Positions 1 through 9,339 of a stretch of DNA of 53,012 bases are shown here, piece after piece. The notes under the pieces are model-generated. The model ran no database searches and was not told the DNA's origin. It saw only the letters and a program-made list of their open reading frames with translations. How positions within the stretch are numbered: position 1 is the first letter of the stretch; each line of letters opens with the position of its first letter. A program made the position numbers and the translations under genes. Origin of the DNA: Clostridia bacterium (GTDB taxonomy: Bacteria; Bacillota; Clostridia; Oscillospirales; Acutalibacteraceae); contig JAFXBF010000020.1 of assembly GCA_017516745.1 (NCBI GenBank), positions 1 through 53,012 of the forward strand, given 5' to 3'.

Positions 1-273
1 AATTTTTACCCGACACAGTTATCCGGCGGTGAAAGACAGCGTACCGCCGTTGCACGTGCTTTGTTAATGGAACCTTCCATTATTCTTGCAGACGAGCCAA
101 CCGGTAATCTTGATCTTGAATCAGGAAACAAGCTGATGGCATTTGTGAAGCGTACCAATAGAGAACAAGGGCAAACCTATGTCATTGTAACCCACGATCT
201 TGAATGGCTGAAAATTGCTCATACAGTTTACAGAATGAGTGACGGAAGGTTAGAGCGTGAGGTGCAGAAATGA
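1..273 (+). CDS. ABC transporter ATP-binding protein, C-terminal part (partial, 5' end outside window)
   Basis: The reading frame is open from base 1, so the gene enters the window already in progress. The visible residues begin just before the ABC signature LSGGERQR, followed by Walker [13 protein letters not shown], a D-loop and the switch histidine in VIVTHD. The PTGNLD form is typical of the LolD/MacB/FtsE class of ATPases that energise FtsX-type permeases. The Walker A region lies upstream of the window. The stop overlaps the start of the permease gene by four bases (ATGA at 270-273), so the two are translationally coupled and surely form one transporter. The substrate cannot be read from this fragment; peptide or lipid efflux is usual for the class. 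Confidence 0.93.
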   Translation, partial: NFYPTQLSGGERQRTAVARALLMEPSIILADEPTGNLDLESGNKLMAFVKRTNREQGQTYVIVTHDLEWLKIAHTVYRMSDGRLEREVQK

Positions 274-2906
274 AACATACATTAGGTTTGATTAAAATAT
301 CTGCAAAAAGTCTGCTCCGAAGAAACAGCGGAAACAAGCTATTGCTCATAGCAATATGTATTCTGACGCTTGTTCCTATGTTTCTGTATAACACAACAAA
401 CAGTATTATTGCGACCGTCAAAGAGCAGAGAACAGCCGTTTACGGAATCTTTGATGAAATTTATTATCGTGAGCAAGTGTCGGAATTATCAACATTCACC
501 GACGAAACATTTCAGGGACTACTACCCAATTACAGGTACGAAAGTTATGGTGTATTCTATACGGCTAAAAACTTACCTTTGGAGGGAAACAAAAGTCTAA
601 ACTTAGGCTTTGCAGACTCCGAAGCAATACGGATCGGTTGTATAAGCATAAAAGAAGGTCGCCTACCGGAAACCGACAATGAAATTGCGTTGACTGAAGG
701 TATCGCACAAGAATTAGGCGATTATAGTGTCGGGCAGGAAATTACCATTGAAAATCAAACGTATTCTCTGTGCGGAATCGTAAATGACTTCGGAAGATTA
801 TGGCCCCGTGGTGAGTTGCAGATAAAAGACAACATTACACCTGTCAATGCATTTATCACCCAAAACCGTCTTGAACAAGTTTTTGAAGAAACTCACAGCA
901 TCACACAACAAATTGTTATCATTAAAGAAGCGGGAATCGTTAATTCCAACGATGATACAATAAGGCTATTTTCAAGCAACAAATCTTTTGATGTAAGTGA
1001 GAATTTCTCCATCCCACAGAGCTTTATGATCTTGATGTATGTAATATCGTTGTTGATCGTGACAACGATTCTGATTATGAACAAGACGAAGCTTCTTGCA
1101 AGAATCCGTAACTACCTCTTGCTCGGTATGAGCAAAGGAAGTATTTTCTTTATTCTTATGTTCGAAATGATTTGCATTTTGGTGATTGGTGCTACGGTGG
1201 GAAGTGTGCTGAGTTTCTTTGCATCAAAGGCTTGTTTGCACCTTCTTCTGAATAACGAATACAGCTCGCCGGTGTTTGATTTCAATATGCAGTTGAACAC
1301 GGCGCTGATACTGTCCCTTTGTGTAGGATTCATTATCGCTTTTACAATCTATGCAGCATACATCGTAAAACAGACTGCACTTGACAGTGAGATAAGCGGA
1401 AAACATTACAAAAACACGAAGGCAAGAGTCAGCATATTCAAATTGGATATGTTCAAAAATCGCAAAGCCTTTATAGCGATTGTACTGCTTATTTCATTAT
1501 CGTGTACGTTATTGTCCTACGGAATCGCATATAAAAACTATTTCACCGAGGATGTAACGGAAACTAATTCAAACTATGTAGAAAATGATTATGACTTTCA
1601 GTTTTCCTCAAAGCTAATCAATGCACCGCCTCTTACAGATAAAGTCACGGGAGCACAGTTGACCCCCTTACTTTTTACAAACAATTATGAAAAGAACGGG
1701 GCAAATCAAGAATTTATTGATTCCGTAGCATCCATTCCGGGCGTATCAAAGATTTTACCATACAGAGAGAATCAAAAAATGAATCTCCTTGTAAAAGCCG
1801 GCAGCATTGACACGTATTTTGATGCTTCCGACTCGATGCCCGACGGCAGATATAGTATGGAAACATTTATGCAAATCAACAATTATAATCTCATTTGGGA
1901 TACATTTCAATATGCAGATGACGATGTGTTGATATGTAGCGAGATCGTAGGATACAGCCAACAAAGCTTGGAAGAGTTAAAGGCATCTGTTATTGAGGGC
2001 GAAATCAACATAGACAAGCTAATGTCGGGAGAAGAAGTCATTCTCCGTGTTCCCGCATACAAAATAACGGAGCAAGATTTCGGTGGAACGATACTAAGAG
2101 GAATTATCCCTGCAGAGTATGATGATCCGGACGCAATCAATATGACACAGTTTAAGGTCGGTGATGAAATCACACTTTCGGGATTGCTTACGGACGAGCC
2201 GTTAAACGGCGGTGTCGCAGAATCGGATATATCTTTATTTTACCGAAAGGATGTAACGGTAAAAATCGGAGCTATTATCCGCAGCACCGATGGTAAACTC
2301 ATTTCAAGCAGAGCCGGAGCAGCTTGTTCGGTTCTGACTGCAAATGAAGCATTGGACGAGCTGGGAATCCCCGCCGCTTACAGCGTGGTTAGCATTTATA
2401 CCGATGTTGATGCAAACAACACACTAATTGCGAAAGAACTGCAAGTATTGGGACTTGATTACCCCAATATGACATTTGAGAATTGGTCAAGTGATGTTAG
2501 GACGTATAAGATCTACAACCTGCTCGTGGCTATTTTTGCCGTAACATTTATGACCATACTAACGGTTGTAACCTTCACGATGCTTCTGATCCAGTTTGTT
2601 ATCAAGACAAGATTAAGCCTTTCGACATATACGCTTTATCGAATCAACGGATTGAGTTTCCGAAAGCTTATAGTATCCTTGCTCCTACAGTTAGTAGCGG
2701 CTTTCTCCATTGGTGCTATATTATCCGTGCCAATGACATGGTTAATAATTAAAAAAGGCTTCAATATTTTAGGCGCAATAACGCATTACTTTACGCAAAG
2801 CGATTATCTGTTCGTTGTATTAAGCGTGTTTGTGCTTATGGTTGTTTCGTTTATTCCAAGTTTAGTAATACTGTATAATCGAAAGGACAACATTATAATA
2901 GACTAA
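270..2906 (+). CDS. Large FtsX-type ABC transporter permease
   Basis: An 878-residue membrane protein. A first hydrophobic segment lies near residues 23-42, followed by a long extracytoplasmic region to about residue 245. A group of membrane segments occupies about 250-370 and another hydrophobic stretch lies near 400-420. A second extracytoplasmic domain follows, with final membrane segments near 760-870. This duplicated layout of two FtsX modules, each with a large external domain, fits MacB/FtsX-like permeases that act on substrates at the outer face of the membrane. It partners the ATPase encoded immediately upstream. A strong hairpin terminator follows the stop. The substrate is unknown; antimicrobial peptide or lipid handling is possible. 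Family assignment is firm, function is not. Confidence 0.9.
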   Translation: MKHTLGLIKISAKSLLRRNSGNKLLLIAICILTLVPMFLYNTTNSIIATVKEQRTAVYGIFDEIYYREQVSELSTFTDETFQGLLPNYRYESYGVFYTAKNLPLEGNKSLNLGFADSEAIRIGCISIKEGRLPETDNEIALTEGIAQELGDYSVGQEITIENQTYSLCGIVNDFGRLWPRGELQIKDNITPVNAFITQNRLEQVFEETHSITQQIVIIKEAGIVNSNDDTIRLFSSNKSFDVSENFSIPQSFMILMYVISLLIVTTILIMNKTKLLARIRNYLLLGMSKGSIFFILMFEMICILVIGATVGSVLSFFASKACLHLLLNNEYSSPVFDFNMQLNTALILSLCVGFIIAFTIYAAYIVKQTALDSEISGKHYKNTKARVSIFKLDMFKNRKAFIAIVLLISLSCTLLSYGIAYKNYFTEDVTETNSNYVENDYDFQFSSKLINAPPLTDKVTGAQLTPLLFTNNYEKNGANQEFIDSVASIPGVSKILPYRENQKMNLLVKAGSIDTYFDASDSMPDGRYSMETFMQINNYNLIWDTFQYADDDVLICSEIVGYSQQSLEELKASVIEGEINIDKLMSGEEVILRVPAYKITEQDFGGTILRGIIPAEYDDPDAINMTQFKVGDEITLSGLLTDEPLNGGVAESDISLFYRKDVTVKIGAIIRSTDGKLISSRAGAACSVLTANEALDELGIPAAYSVVSIYTDVDANNTLIAKELQVLGLDYPNMTFENWSSDVRTYKIYNLLVAIFAVTFMTILTVVTFTMLLIQFVIKTRLSLSTYTLYRINGLSFRKLIVSLLLQLVAAFSIGAILSVPMTWLIIKKGFNILGAITHYFTQSDYLFVVLSVFVLMVVSFIPSLVILYNRKDNIIID

Positions 2907-2986
2907 AAATTTTTCGAGTAAGATGGATTCATATGAAGTGTAGAATACTATGTTTGAAGCCGGTTTTGCTTATATTTTGAGTAAAT

Positions 2987-3030
2987 GCCCTTATGAACTG
3001 CACTCCTTTGCAATTCATAAGGGCTTTATT
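2987..3030. terminator. Intrinsic terminator between convergent genes
   Basis: Arms GCCCTTATGAA (2987-2997) and TTCATAAGGGC (3014-3024) pair perfectly. The stem continues after one mismatch with TGCA/TGCA around a short loop. TTTATTTT follows on the plus strand, so it ends the ABC transporter transcript. It also lies just past the stop of the small minus-strand gene and may work both ways. Confidence 0.85.
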
Positions 3031-3033
3031 TTA

Positions 3034-3219
3034 CTATTCAGAAGCCTGCCATGCTTGCGATATCATATTTTCGTCCGGGTCATATTCGGCAATCAGTCGG
3101 TAACTGCCGCCGTGTGAATCAATAGCTGTGCCGTCTGAAAAGCCTGTTACAAGTACACCGTTTTCAAGCTCAGCAACATATTCAGGTTTTTGTTCAAGCA
3201 AAACACCGTTAAGTAACAT
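3034..3219 (-). CDS. Small hypothetical protein, 61 aa
   Basis: I do not recognise this protein. The frame is open from 3234, but an AGGTGA ribosome binding site covers those first codons and sits about five bases before the ATG at 3219, so that start is preferred (first residues MLLNGVLLE). The product is acidic, has no signal peptide or membrane segment, and has alternating hydrophobic residues and several glycines (VLVTGF, GTAID, HGGSY), suggesting a small beta-rich fold. It is separated from the two-component system upstream by a terminator and a possible weak promoter (TTGACT near 3270-3275), so it is probably expressed alone. The ribosome binding site and flanking terminators support it as a real gene. 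Confidence 0.6.
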   Translation of the reverse strand: MLLNGVLLEQKPEYVAELENGVLVTGFSDGTAIDSHGGSYRLIAEYDPDENMISQAWQASE

Positions 3220-3319
3220 AATTTCACCTCGCATTAAGATAGTGATATTATTTCACGAATTATGACAAAAGTCAAGCGTTTTGTGAATTTTTCTCATTTT
3301 CTTTTTCTTAAAATTCAAA

Positions 3320-3346
3320 AGAACCACCGATTAAACCGATGGTTCT
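3320..3346 (-). terminator. Terminator of the two-component system operon
   Basis: Read on the minus strand, AGAACCATCGG pairs with TCGGTGGTTCT using two G-U pairs, then a T-rich run follows (TTTGAATTTT). It lies about 40 bases past the kinase stop. Confidence 0.75.
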
Positions 3347-3387
3347 GTGAAAATGATAATTAGTTATTGTACATGTTAATATTAAGA

Positions 3388-4995
3388 CTATTTCAGATTT
3401 GCTGCTCTGAAAATAATTGAAATCTCGGTAAATACACCGATTTCAGACTTTGCAACACATTCAGCAGAATGAATTTCAGCTATCTTTTTAACAAGCGCAA
3501 GACCCAATCCGAAGCCTTGAGTTTCAGACCTTGATGCATCTGCTCTGTAAAACCTGTTCCATATTTTGGGAAGGTCGGCTTCGCTTATGCCTATACCGTT
3601 ATCTCTTACCGATAAAACAACATTATCACCTTCGGAACATAGTTTAACATTGATTACACCATTTTCTTTGCCGTATTTATCAGCGTTTGAAAGCAGGTTT
3701 TCAATGAGTTGTGTAATAAGTGGTATATTTAGATTGATTTCAATATTCTTTTCAATATCTTTAATTAATTCAATATTTTTTGTCGGTCTGAATTTAGCGC
3801 AGATTTCTTCTGTAAGCTCGCTGAAATTCGCTTTATCAAGATAAAACCTGTTCCGGCTGTGCTCTGCCCTTGTTACAGCAAGCAAAGAAGAAACAAGTGA
3901 TGACATTTTATCCGTTTGTTCTTCAATGGATTCAAGTGCCTGCATTCTTTCTTCATCGTCTGCATGCTCTGACAAAGCATATTCACACTCCGCTTTTATG
4001 ACAGCAAGAGGTGTACGAAGCTCGTGAGACGCATCGGAAGTAAACCTCTTTTCATTTTCAAACGATGTCTGTAATCTTTCAAACATCCCGTTGAACGTTT
4101 CGGAAAGATTGCTGATTTCACGGGGTGCTTTGCTTGTTTCAAGGCGCTTTGAAAGGTCATTACCCGTTGAAATTTCGTGGGCAGATTCCGTAATTTTCTC
4201 AATCGGCGAAACTGCCTTCTTTGAAATGAGATATGCACCGACAGCCGCTATGATTACAAAAAACGGCAAAAGATATACGGCACTTTTAGCAACCGAGTCA
4301 AACACGGTTACGGCATCGTCCGACGGGCAAACTGCACGGATATAAATCTTCCCGTAAGAGGATGTCTGAGATGTAAACTCAATTTTGAATACCTGTCTGT
4401 CTTGGTACAAAGGGATTTCAGCGCCGATAATCGTCGCCTCATCACTGCTTACTCCTGCGTGAGAAAGTGCAATATCAATCGCGTCTGAGGTGCTTATACC
4501 GTTGCGGAATTTCGTTTCGGAATAAGGTATCGGCATCAACTCGTTCACGGGTGTTACATCTGCTTCGTATGAGATTATCTGACCCGACATAACATCAATT
4601 TCATATTCAAATTTAGTGAAGCTCAAAAGTTTTGAATAGACATAATAATTCTCACCAGCAAAATCTTTTTCAACAACATCCGTTTCACCCAACGAAGCTG
4701 ATTCAATAAGAGTATGCGGAGTTTCGCCGCTGATATATTCGCCGTTTTCAGAAAACAAATCGCAGTAAATTCCGCCCGAATAATAGGAAAAATCGTTTTC
4801 AACTTCAAAAACACCGTTGCTGTATTCCATTTCATCAGAATTGCTCTGCACCATAGCAATAAGATTCTGCTTAATTTTATCATCCGCAGATTTGCTGCTC
4901 ATTAACATAAGTGCAGTAGTACTTACACCGCAGACAACAGAAATCAGAACAGTTATCCACAGCGTTGTAATTAACTTAAAAGATACCTTTTTCAT
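3388..4995 (-). CDS. Two-component sensor histidine kinase with PepSY-like sensor
   Basis: A 535-residue membrane kinase. Membrane segment 1 is near residues 10-32. The extracytoplasmic sensor runs to about 238, membrane segment 2 is about 239-257, and a HAMP linker follows. The H-box DASHELRTPL places the phosphorylated histidine at 324. The N-box NLLSNADKYG is near 433-442, and G-boxes DNGIGIS (465-471) and GFGLGLA (494-500) form the ATP site. The sensor contains PepSY-like stretches: YEIDVMSGQIISYEAD at 131-146, and 169-222, which resembles the repeats of the lipoprotein at 39940-40872. The start overlaps the response regulator stop by four bases (ATGA), so the pair is co-translated. The ligand is unknown; an envelope or extracellular signal is likely. 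Confidence 0.93.
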   Translation of the reverse strand: MKKVSFKLITTLWITVLISVVCGVSTTALMLMSSKSADDKIKQNLIAMVQSNSDEMEYSNGVFEVENDFSYYSGGIYCDLFSENGEYISGETPHTLIESASLGETDVVEKDFAGENYYVYSKLLSFTKFEYEIDVMSGQIISYEADVTPVNELMPIPYSETKFRNGISTSDAIDIALSHAGVSSDEATIIGAEIPLYQDRQVFKIEFTSQTSSYGKIYIRAVCPSDDAVTVFDSVAKSAVYLLPFFVIIAAVGAYLISKKAVSPIEKITESAHEISTGNDLSKRLETSKAPREISNLSETFNGMFERLQTSFENEKRFTSDASHELRTPLAVIKAECEYALSEHADDEERMQALESIEEQTDKMSSLVSSLLAVTRAEHSRNRFYLDKANFSELTEEICAKFRPTKNIELIKDIEKNIEINLNIPLITQLIENLLSNADKYGKENGVINVKLCSEGDNVVLSVRDNGIGISEADLPKIWNRFYRADASRSETQGFGLGLALVKKIAEIHSAECVAKSEIGVFTEISIIFRAANLK

Positions 4996-5666
4996 TTTTC
5001 CTCCCTGAGAACATAACCCATTCCTCGGACCGTATGAATGAGTTTTTTGTCAAATCCGTCGTCAATCTTTTTGCGTAAGTAGCGAATATAAACATCTACA
5101 ACATTTGTTCCGCCCTCATAATCGTAATTCCAGATATGGTCTTCAATTTTTTCACGGCTTAAAACAATTCCGTTATTGATTGCAAGATACTGCAAAAGCT
5201 CATATTCCTTGGCTGAAAGCAAAATATCCTTTCCGTTTCTTGTAACTTTTCTGCTTGAAATATCGACAGCCAGGTCAGCAACGCAGATAACGTTCGATTT
5301 TGAAACGCTGTTTTTTCTGATTAAAACTCTTATTCTGGCAAGCAGTTCTTCAAAAGCAAAGGGCTTTACAAGATAATCGTCAGCACCGATATCAAGACCC
5401 TCTACCCTGTCCTCAACACTGTCACGGGCGGTGAGAAACAAAACAGGAAGATTATTACCCTCATTTCTTATCTTTTTAAGAAGCGCAAAGCCATCGATTT
5501 TCGGCATCATAACATCAAAAACCGCTGCATCGTAATCAGTCATACTTATCAGATCATAGGCTTCTTCACCATCAAAAGCACAGTCAACGCTGTAACCGGC
5601 AACCTTAAGCTGTTTTGAAATAATTCTGTTAAGGCTCTTTTCGTCTTCTGCAACAAGTATTCTCAT
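4992..5666 (-). CDS. OmpR/PhoB-family response regulator
   Basis: A 224-residue DNA-binding response regulator. The receiver domain has the acidic pair in AEDE (7-9), phosphoacceptor Asp51 in VFDVMMP and Lys101 in LVKPF. The C-terminal winged helix (about 130-224) includes AKEYELLQYL, SREKIEDHIW, the recognition segment NVVDVYIRYLRKKI and the end GYVLREEK. The frame is open from 5699, but AAAGGGG lies seven bases before the ATG at 5666, giving the standard start MRILVAEDE. It is the first gene of a two-gene operon with the kinase and has a consensus promoter at 5715-5743. Targets are not identified in the sequence. The 310-aa PepSY lipoprotein gene is a reasonable candidate because it shares a domain with the kinase sensor. 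Confidence 0.95.
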   Translation of the reverse strand: MRILVAEDEKSLNRIISKQLKVAGYSVDCAFDGEEAYDLISMTDYDAAVFDVMMPKIDGFALLKKIRNEGNNLPVLFLTARDSVEDRVEGLDIGADDYLVKPFAFEELLARIRVLIRKNSVSKSNVICVADLAVDISSRKVTRNGKDILLSAKEYELLQYLAINNGIVLSREKIEDHIWNYDYEGGTNVVDVYIRYLRKKIDDGFDKKLIHTVRGMGYVLREEK

Positions 5667-5714
5667 ATTAAAATCCCCTTTAACAATTGAACAGCACAAA
5701 AAATTATTATAATT

Positions 5715-5743
5715 ATTATATCATACTGTTTAATTTTAGTAAA
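5715..5743 (-). promoter_or_regulatory. Sigma-A promoter of the two-component operon
   Basis: On the minus strand: TTTACT, a 17-base spacer, then TGA-TATAAT (extended -10). It lies about 50 bases upstream of the response regulator start. Confidence 0.75.
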
Positions 5744-5779
5744 CCCCGTTAACTCCCGTCTGCGCTTTTAATTCTGCTC

Positions 5780-5807
5780 TTGAAAAATCAGAAAAAACAG
5801 TTATAAT
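5780..5807 (+). promoter_or_regulatory. Sigma-A promoter of the beta-helix protein gene
   Basis: TTGAAA, a 16-base spacer, then TATAAT, about 70 bases upstream of the start at 5876. It is divergent from the two-component promoter. Confidence 0.75.
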
Positions 5808-5875
5808 GAAATTAACAATTCGCTTCAACAAAGTTGACGGAATTAATATTTCATTGAAATTAAAGGGTGATGAGG

Positions 5876-7798
5876 ATGTTTTCAAAAATCATTGCGGCAA
5901 TAATGAGTTTATTTACGTTTTTATCCGCTCCGTTTTCCCAGCTTTTTTCTGAAATTGAGCTTAAGAGTGAGCTTGCAAAGGGCAGCTACGAAAGCCCGTA
6001 TATCGTAAGACCGCTTGACGGAATAACAGTAAACGGTGCATCACTTGACGAATACCGTGTTGTTGCCCCCGAAGGCGATTTATACACTTACGCTGCCGAG
6101 ACGTTGATTAATGAGCTTTACAAGGCTTGCGGCATAAAAATTGCTACAGCCGAAGAAGCTGCTGAAAAAGCATTTATAATTGACGAAGCGCTGAACGATA
6201 CCGATAGCTTCAGCATTAAAGTTGAAAACGGCAATGTTTATATTTCGGGCAGTAAGGGCACGGGAATTTCCAGAGGTATCGCCGCTTTTGCCGACGAATT
6301 TCTGCTCAGTTCACAAGGCACTTACGATTTCAAGGACGGTTATGAATACAAGATAACCTTCTCCGATTACGTAACCTACGAGGAATTTGGTGCTGTTGGT
6401 GACGGCAAGGCAGATGACATGGAAGCAATTGTAAAAGCGCACGAATATGCAAACGCAAACGGTTTGAGTGTATTTGCAAACGAAACTGCAACATATTATA
6501 TCGGCGGTGCAAGTAAAACAGCCACTGTTATGACCGATACCGACTGGTCAACAGCCCGTTTCATAATCGACGACACCGAGGTTGAAAACAGAAGCTCGTG
6601 GATATTCAATATCGCACCAACACAGGGCTCAAAAAACATAACAGATAAGGTTTTACCGCTTAAAATTGATGCGACAAGCATCGGCGCAACGCTTGACGAA
6701 AAAAGCCTTGTTGTGCTTACGGATTCCAATGTAAAACGATACATCCGCAAGGGCGCAAACCAGAATTCGGGCAGCAATCAGGCAGATGTTATACTTGTTG
6801 ACGAAAACGGTAACATTTCACCGGAAACGCCACTCATCTGGGACTTTGATGCGGTTACAAATGCTGTGGCTTACCCCATTGACACCGAAACACTCACGGT
6901 AAACGGCGGTCGTTTTACAACCCTTGCAAACAACGCCTCTTCCGAATACAACTATTATTCAAGAGGCATTCAGGTCAGACGTTCTAACACGGTTATAGAC
7001 AGACTTTATCACGACGTTAAGAACGAGGGCAAAACGGGCTCGCCGTATTCGGCCTTCGTCAGCCTTTCCTGCTGTGCCGATGTAACGGTTAAAAACTCCA
7101 CATTCACCGGACACAGGAAGTATAAGACAATAGGCTCTGCAGGCACAAGCGTTACAATGGGTACCTACGATATCGGTGCCGCAACTGCGGTTAACGCAAA
7201 GTTTATCAACTGCAAACAGACAAACGATATAACCGATACCGATTATTGGGGAATTGCCGGTACTAATTACTGCAAGAACCTTGTGTATGACGGCTGTGCA
7301 TTCTCCCGTTATGACGCTCATCAGGGTGTTCTCAACGCAACAATCAGAAACTCTGTTCTCGGTCACCACGGAATAAAGCTGATTGGCAGCGGTACAGCCC
7401 TTATTGAAAACACAACCGTTTTAGCTGAGGATTTTGTTGACCTTCGTTCCGACTACGGCTCAACCTGGAACGGCGACCTGATTATCCGCAACTGTAAGTT
7501 TTATCCCACGGGTATATCAAGCCACATCATCAAGGCGGAAAATTCGGAAGACCACAACTTCGGTTACACCTGCTACATGCCGCAGAAGGTTGACATTGAC
7601 GGCTTATACGTCCACAGAATAGGCACCAATTACCTCTTCACCAAGGTTAACCCCAAACATAAATCCGATTCATACACCGCAGAATTCCCCGTCGTTCCTC
7701 CGCAGGAAATAACAGTTAAGAATTTCAGTAACCTGCTTTTCGGCAAGCTCGCTGTTTCGCAAAACAAAGCAATATTCAAGGTTGAAATTTCGGAATAA
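5876..7798 (+). CDS. Exported right-handed beta-helix protein, pectate lyase/GH28-like fold
   Basis: A 640-residue protein. The frame is open from a GTG at 5867 and an ATG at 5870, but AAAGGG sits eight bases before the ATG at 5876, which is preferred. An N-terminal hydrophobic segment (first residues MFSKIIAAIMSLFTFLSAPF) implies export or anchoring, without an obvious cleavage site. Residues about 30-150 form an extra domain. The segment EEFGAVGDGKADDMEAI, near 170, is the standard N-terminal motif of the pectate-lyase superfamily. Repetitive Asn/Cys/Gly-rich beta-helix coils follow (for example TVKNSTFTGH, NLVYDGCAF, ATIRNSVLG). It likely cleaves or binds an acidic or pectic polysaccharide, but no catalytic residues can be assigned with confidence. 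It is a single-gene unit with its own promoter and terminator. Confidence 0.8.
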   Translation: MFSKIIAAIMSLFTFLSAPFSQLFSEIELKSELAKGSYESPYIVRPLDGITVNGASLDEYRVVAPEGDLYTYAAETLINELYKACGIKIATAEEAAEKAFIIDEALNDTDSFSIKVENGNVYISGSKGTGISRGIAAFADEFLLSSQGTYDFKDGYEYKITFSDYVTYEEFGAVGDGKADDMEAIVKAHEYANANGLSVFANETATYYIGGASKTATVMTDTDWSTARFIIDDTEVENRSSWIFNIAPTQGSKNITDKVLPLKIDATSIGATLDEKSLVVLTDSNVKRYIRKGANQNSGSNQADVILVDENGNISPETPLIWDFDAVTNAVAYPIDTETLTVNGGRFTTLANNASSEYNYYSRGIQVRRSNTVIDRLYHDVKNEGKTGSPYSAFVSLSCCADVTVKNSTFTGHRKYKTIGSAGTSVTMGTYDIGAATAVNAKFINCKQTNDITDTDYWGIAGTNYCKNLVYDGCAFSRYDAHQGVLNATIRNSVLGHHGIKLIGSGTALIENTTVLAEDFVDLRSDYGSTWNGDLIIRNCKFYPTGISSHIIKAENSEDHNFGYTCYMPQKVDIDGLYVHRIGTNYLFTKVNPKHKSDSYTAEFPVVPPQEITVKNFSNLLFGKLAVSQNKAIFKVEISE

Positions 7799-7819
7799 CA
7801 ATAAATTTATGCGCATCAA

Positions 7820-7852
7820 AAAGGCTCGGAAAGAAAAACATTCCGAGCCTTT
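7820..7852. terminator. Bidirectional terminator between convergent genes
   Basis: Perfect 12-base arms AAAGGCTCGGAA and TTCCGAGCCTTT with a nine-base loop. It sits between the beta-helix gene and the convergent GH78-like gene. The A- and T-rich flanks suit both directions. Confidence 0.85.
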
Positions 7853-7856
7853 AATC

Positions 7857-9329
7857 TTATTTTGGATATTGTAATCCGAACTTACGTATAAAATAAGACG
7901 GTGTACAGCTCCACGCATGGCATAGGCTGTTTATCATTCTGTCCTCATAGGGTGAAAAATCAAGGTCATCGGGAATATAAGCTTCCCAGAATGTGTCAAC
8001 TCCGAGTTTAATCATTCCGCCCCAGAATTTTTTTATATACTCCACTGCCTCACTCTGCATATTTAACTTAAACATTGCTTCAGTTACATAATGCCGCATA
8101 TACGGAGTTACCGGCTGTTTTGCGTTTTTATTATTCAGGCATGAAGCAAGCACTTCTTTTGCTTCTTCTCCGCTAATTACACCGCCCAATATCATCCACA
8201 CCTGAGAATGAACGCTTAACTGACAGTTATCAAGTTTGTTGATAAATAAGTGCGCTCTTTCATCAAATAAATGATTTTTGGCGGCACAACGGACTTGAGA
8301 AAGATGCAATACGTATTTTTCATATTCATCATCACCGATTGCTTTCAACAGCTCTGAAAAGCGTTCAAGTGTATAAAGATAAACACCCTGCAAAGCAGTC
8401 AGGCACTCAAGACCGGGACACCAGTCAATAAAAGCAAACCAGCCCGGCTGTCTTGTAACAATCAGATTTTCGTCAAGAATTGCCCTGAAGCTTTCAAGCT
8501 GTGATTTACAAAGCTGAAGCAAATCATTAACAACTGTTACATCACCCGTATGCTCGTAATAATCGCATACACTTACAACATACAAAAGTGCATAATCAGC
8601 AATATGCGCTTCGCCTGAATGATAATAAGGAGTTTCATATACATAAGACGGCAGAAAACCGAGCTCATTCATGTTTCCTGCGGCAAAAAGATATAAACAT
8701 CTTTTTACGATTTCTAAATTATTGAATGTATAGTAATTTGCAAGAGCTTCAAGACGAAGGTCGCCAATCCAGAGACGGCGGTCACGCTTGGGGCCGTCCT
8801 CAAAAACCAACTGCATACATTCTTTTAATGTGTTTGTTGCAACAAGGTCAATTTTTTTGAGCAGATAATCAGTAGTAACATAAGTTTTGAGCACTGACAT
8901 ATCTGCACTTGTTGAAGCACAGAAAGAAAAATCATACAGCCTTATCGGTTTATTGGTTTTCTCAACGGTTATCTTTATGTATCGGCAGGCATACCTTCTG
9001 GGCATGATTATTTTCTGCGGAAAATCAAGATTGATTACTTCTTCCTGCAACCATGTTTTTGAAAGCCCACCTGTGTATTGAGAAAAATCATCATTAATTT
9101 CTCTCAAATCCTCACCGAATTTTATAAGCAAACGGACAGGGGCATCAACAAACTCATTAACATTGTCGAAAGCAAAGGAAAAATGTCCTACCGCATGCTC
9201 ACCAAGATCAAGAAATACACTGTCGCCGCTTACAGCAGTAAATTCTTTAACATTCGGAATAATATTTCTGTAATTTAGTATTGGCAGATTTTCCTGTGCT
9301 TTAATAAGGAAGCTGTTTTTATCGTTCAT
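7857..9329 (-). CDS. GH78-like alpha-L-rhamnosidase-type protein (short form)
   Basis: A 490-residue protein with no signal peptide, so cytoplasmic. The first 140 residues are beta-rich. The (alpha/alpha)6 barrel region contains DGPKRDRRLWIGD (178-190), matching the GH78 motif DCPxRExxxWxGD, and GVDTFWEAY with Glu449, followed by SLCHAWSCTPSYF, matching the C-terminal GH78 motif. It is much shorter than typical GH78 enzymes (often 700-1000 residues) and lacks the usual C-terminal beta domain. At the expected proton-donor position in the first motif there is Asp183 instead of Glu. It begins 10 bases after the GH-D enzyme stop and is co-transcribed with it. Rhamnosidase activity is inferred; another exo-glycosidase specificity is possible. 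Confidence 0.75.
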   Translation of the reverse strand: MNDKNSFLIKAQENLPILNYRNIIPNVKEFTAVSGDSVFLDLGEHAVGHFSFAFDNVNEFVDAPVRLLIKFGEDLREINDDFSQYTGGLSKTWLQEEVINLDFPQKIIMPRRYACRYIKITVEKTNKPIRLYDFSFCASTSADMSVLKTYVTTDYLLKKIDLVATNTLKECMQLVFEDGPKRDRRLWIGDLRLEALANYYTFNNLEIVKRCLYLFAAGNMNELGFLPSYVYETPYYHSGEAHIADYALLYVVSVCDYYEHTGDVTVVNDLLQLCKSQLESFRAILDENLIVTRQPGWFAFIDWCPGLECLTALQGVYLYTLERFSELLKAIGDDEYEKYVLHLSQVRCAAKNHLFDERAHLFINKLDNCQLSVHSQVWMILGGVISGEEAKEVLASCLNNKNAKQPVTPYMRHYVTEAMFKLNMQSEAVEYIKKFWGGMIKLGVDTFWEAYIPDDLDFSPYEDRMINSLCHAWSCTPSYFIRKFGLQYPK

Positions 9330-9339
9330 AAAACAAATA

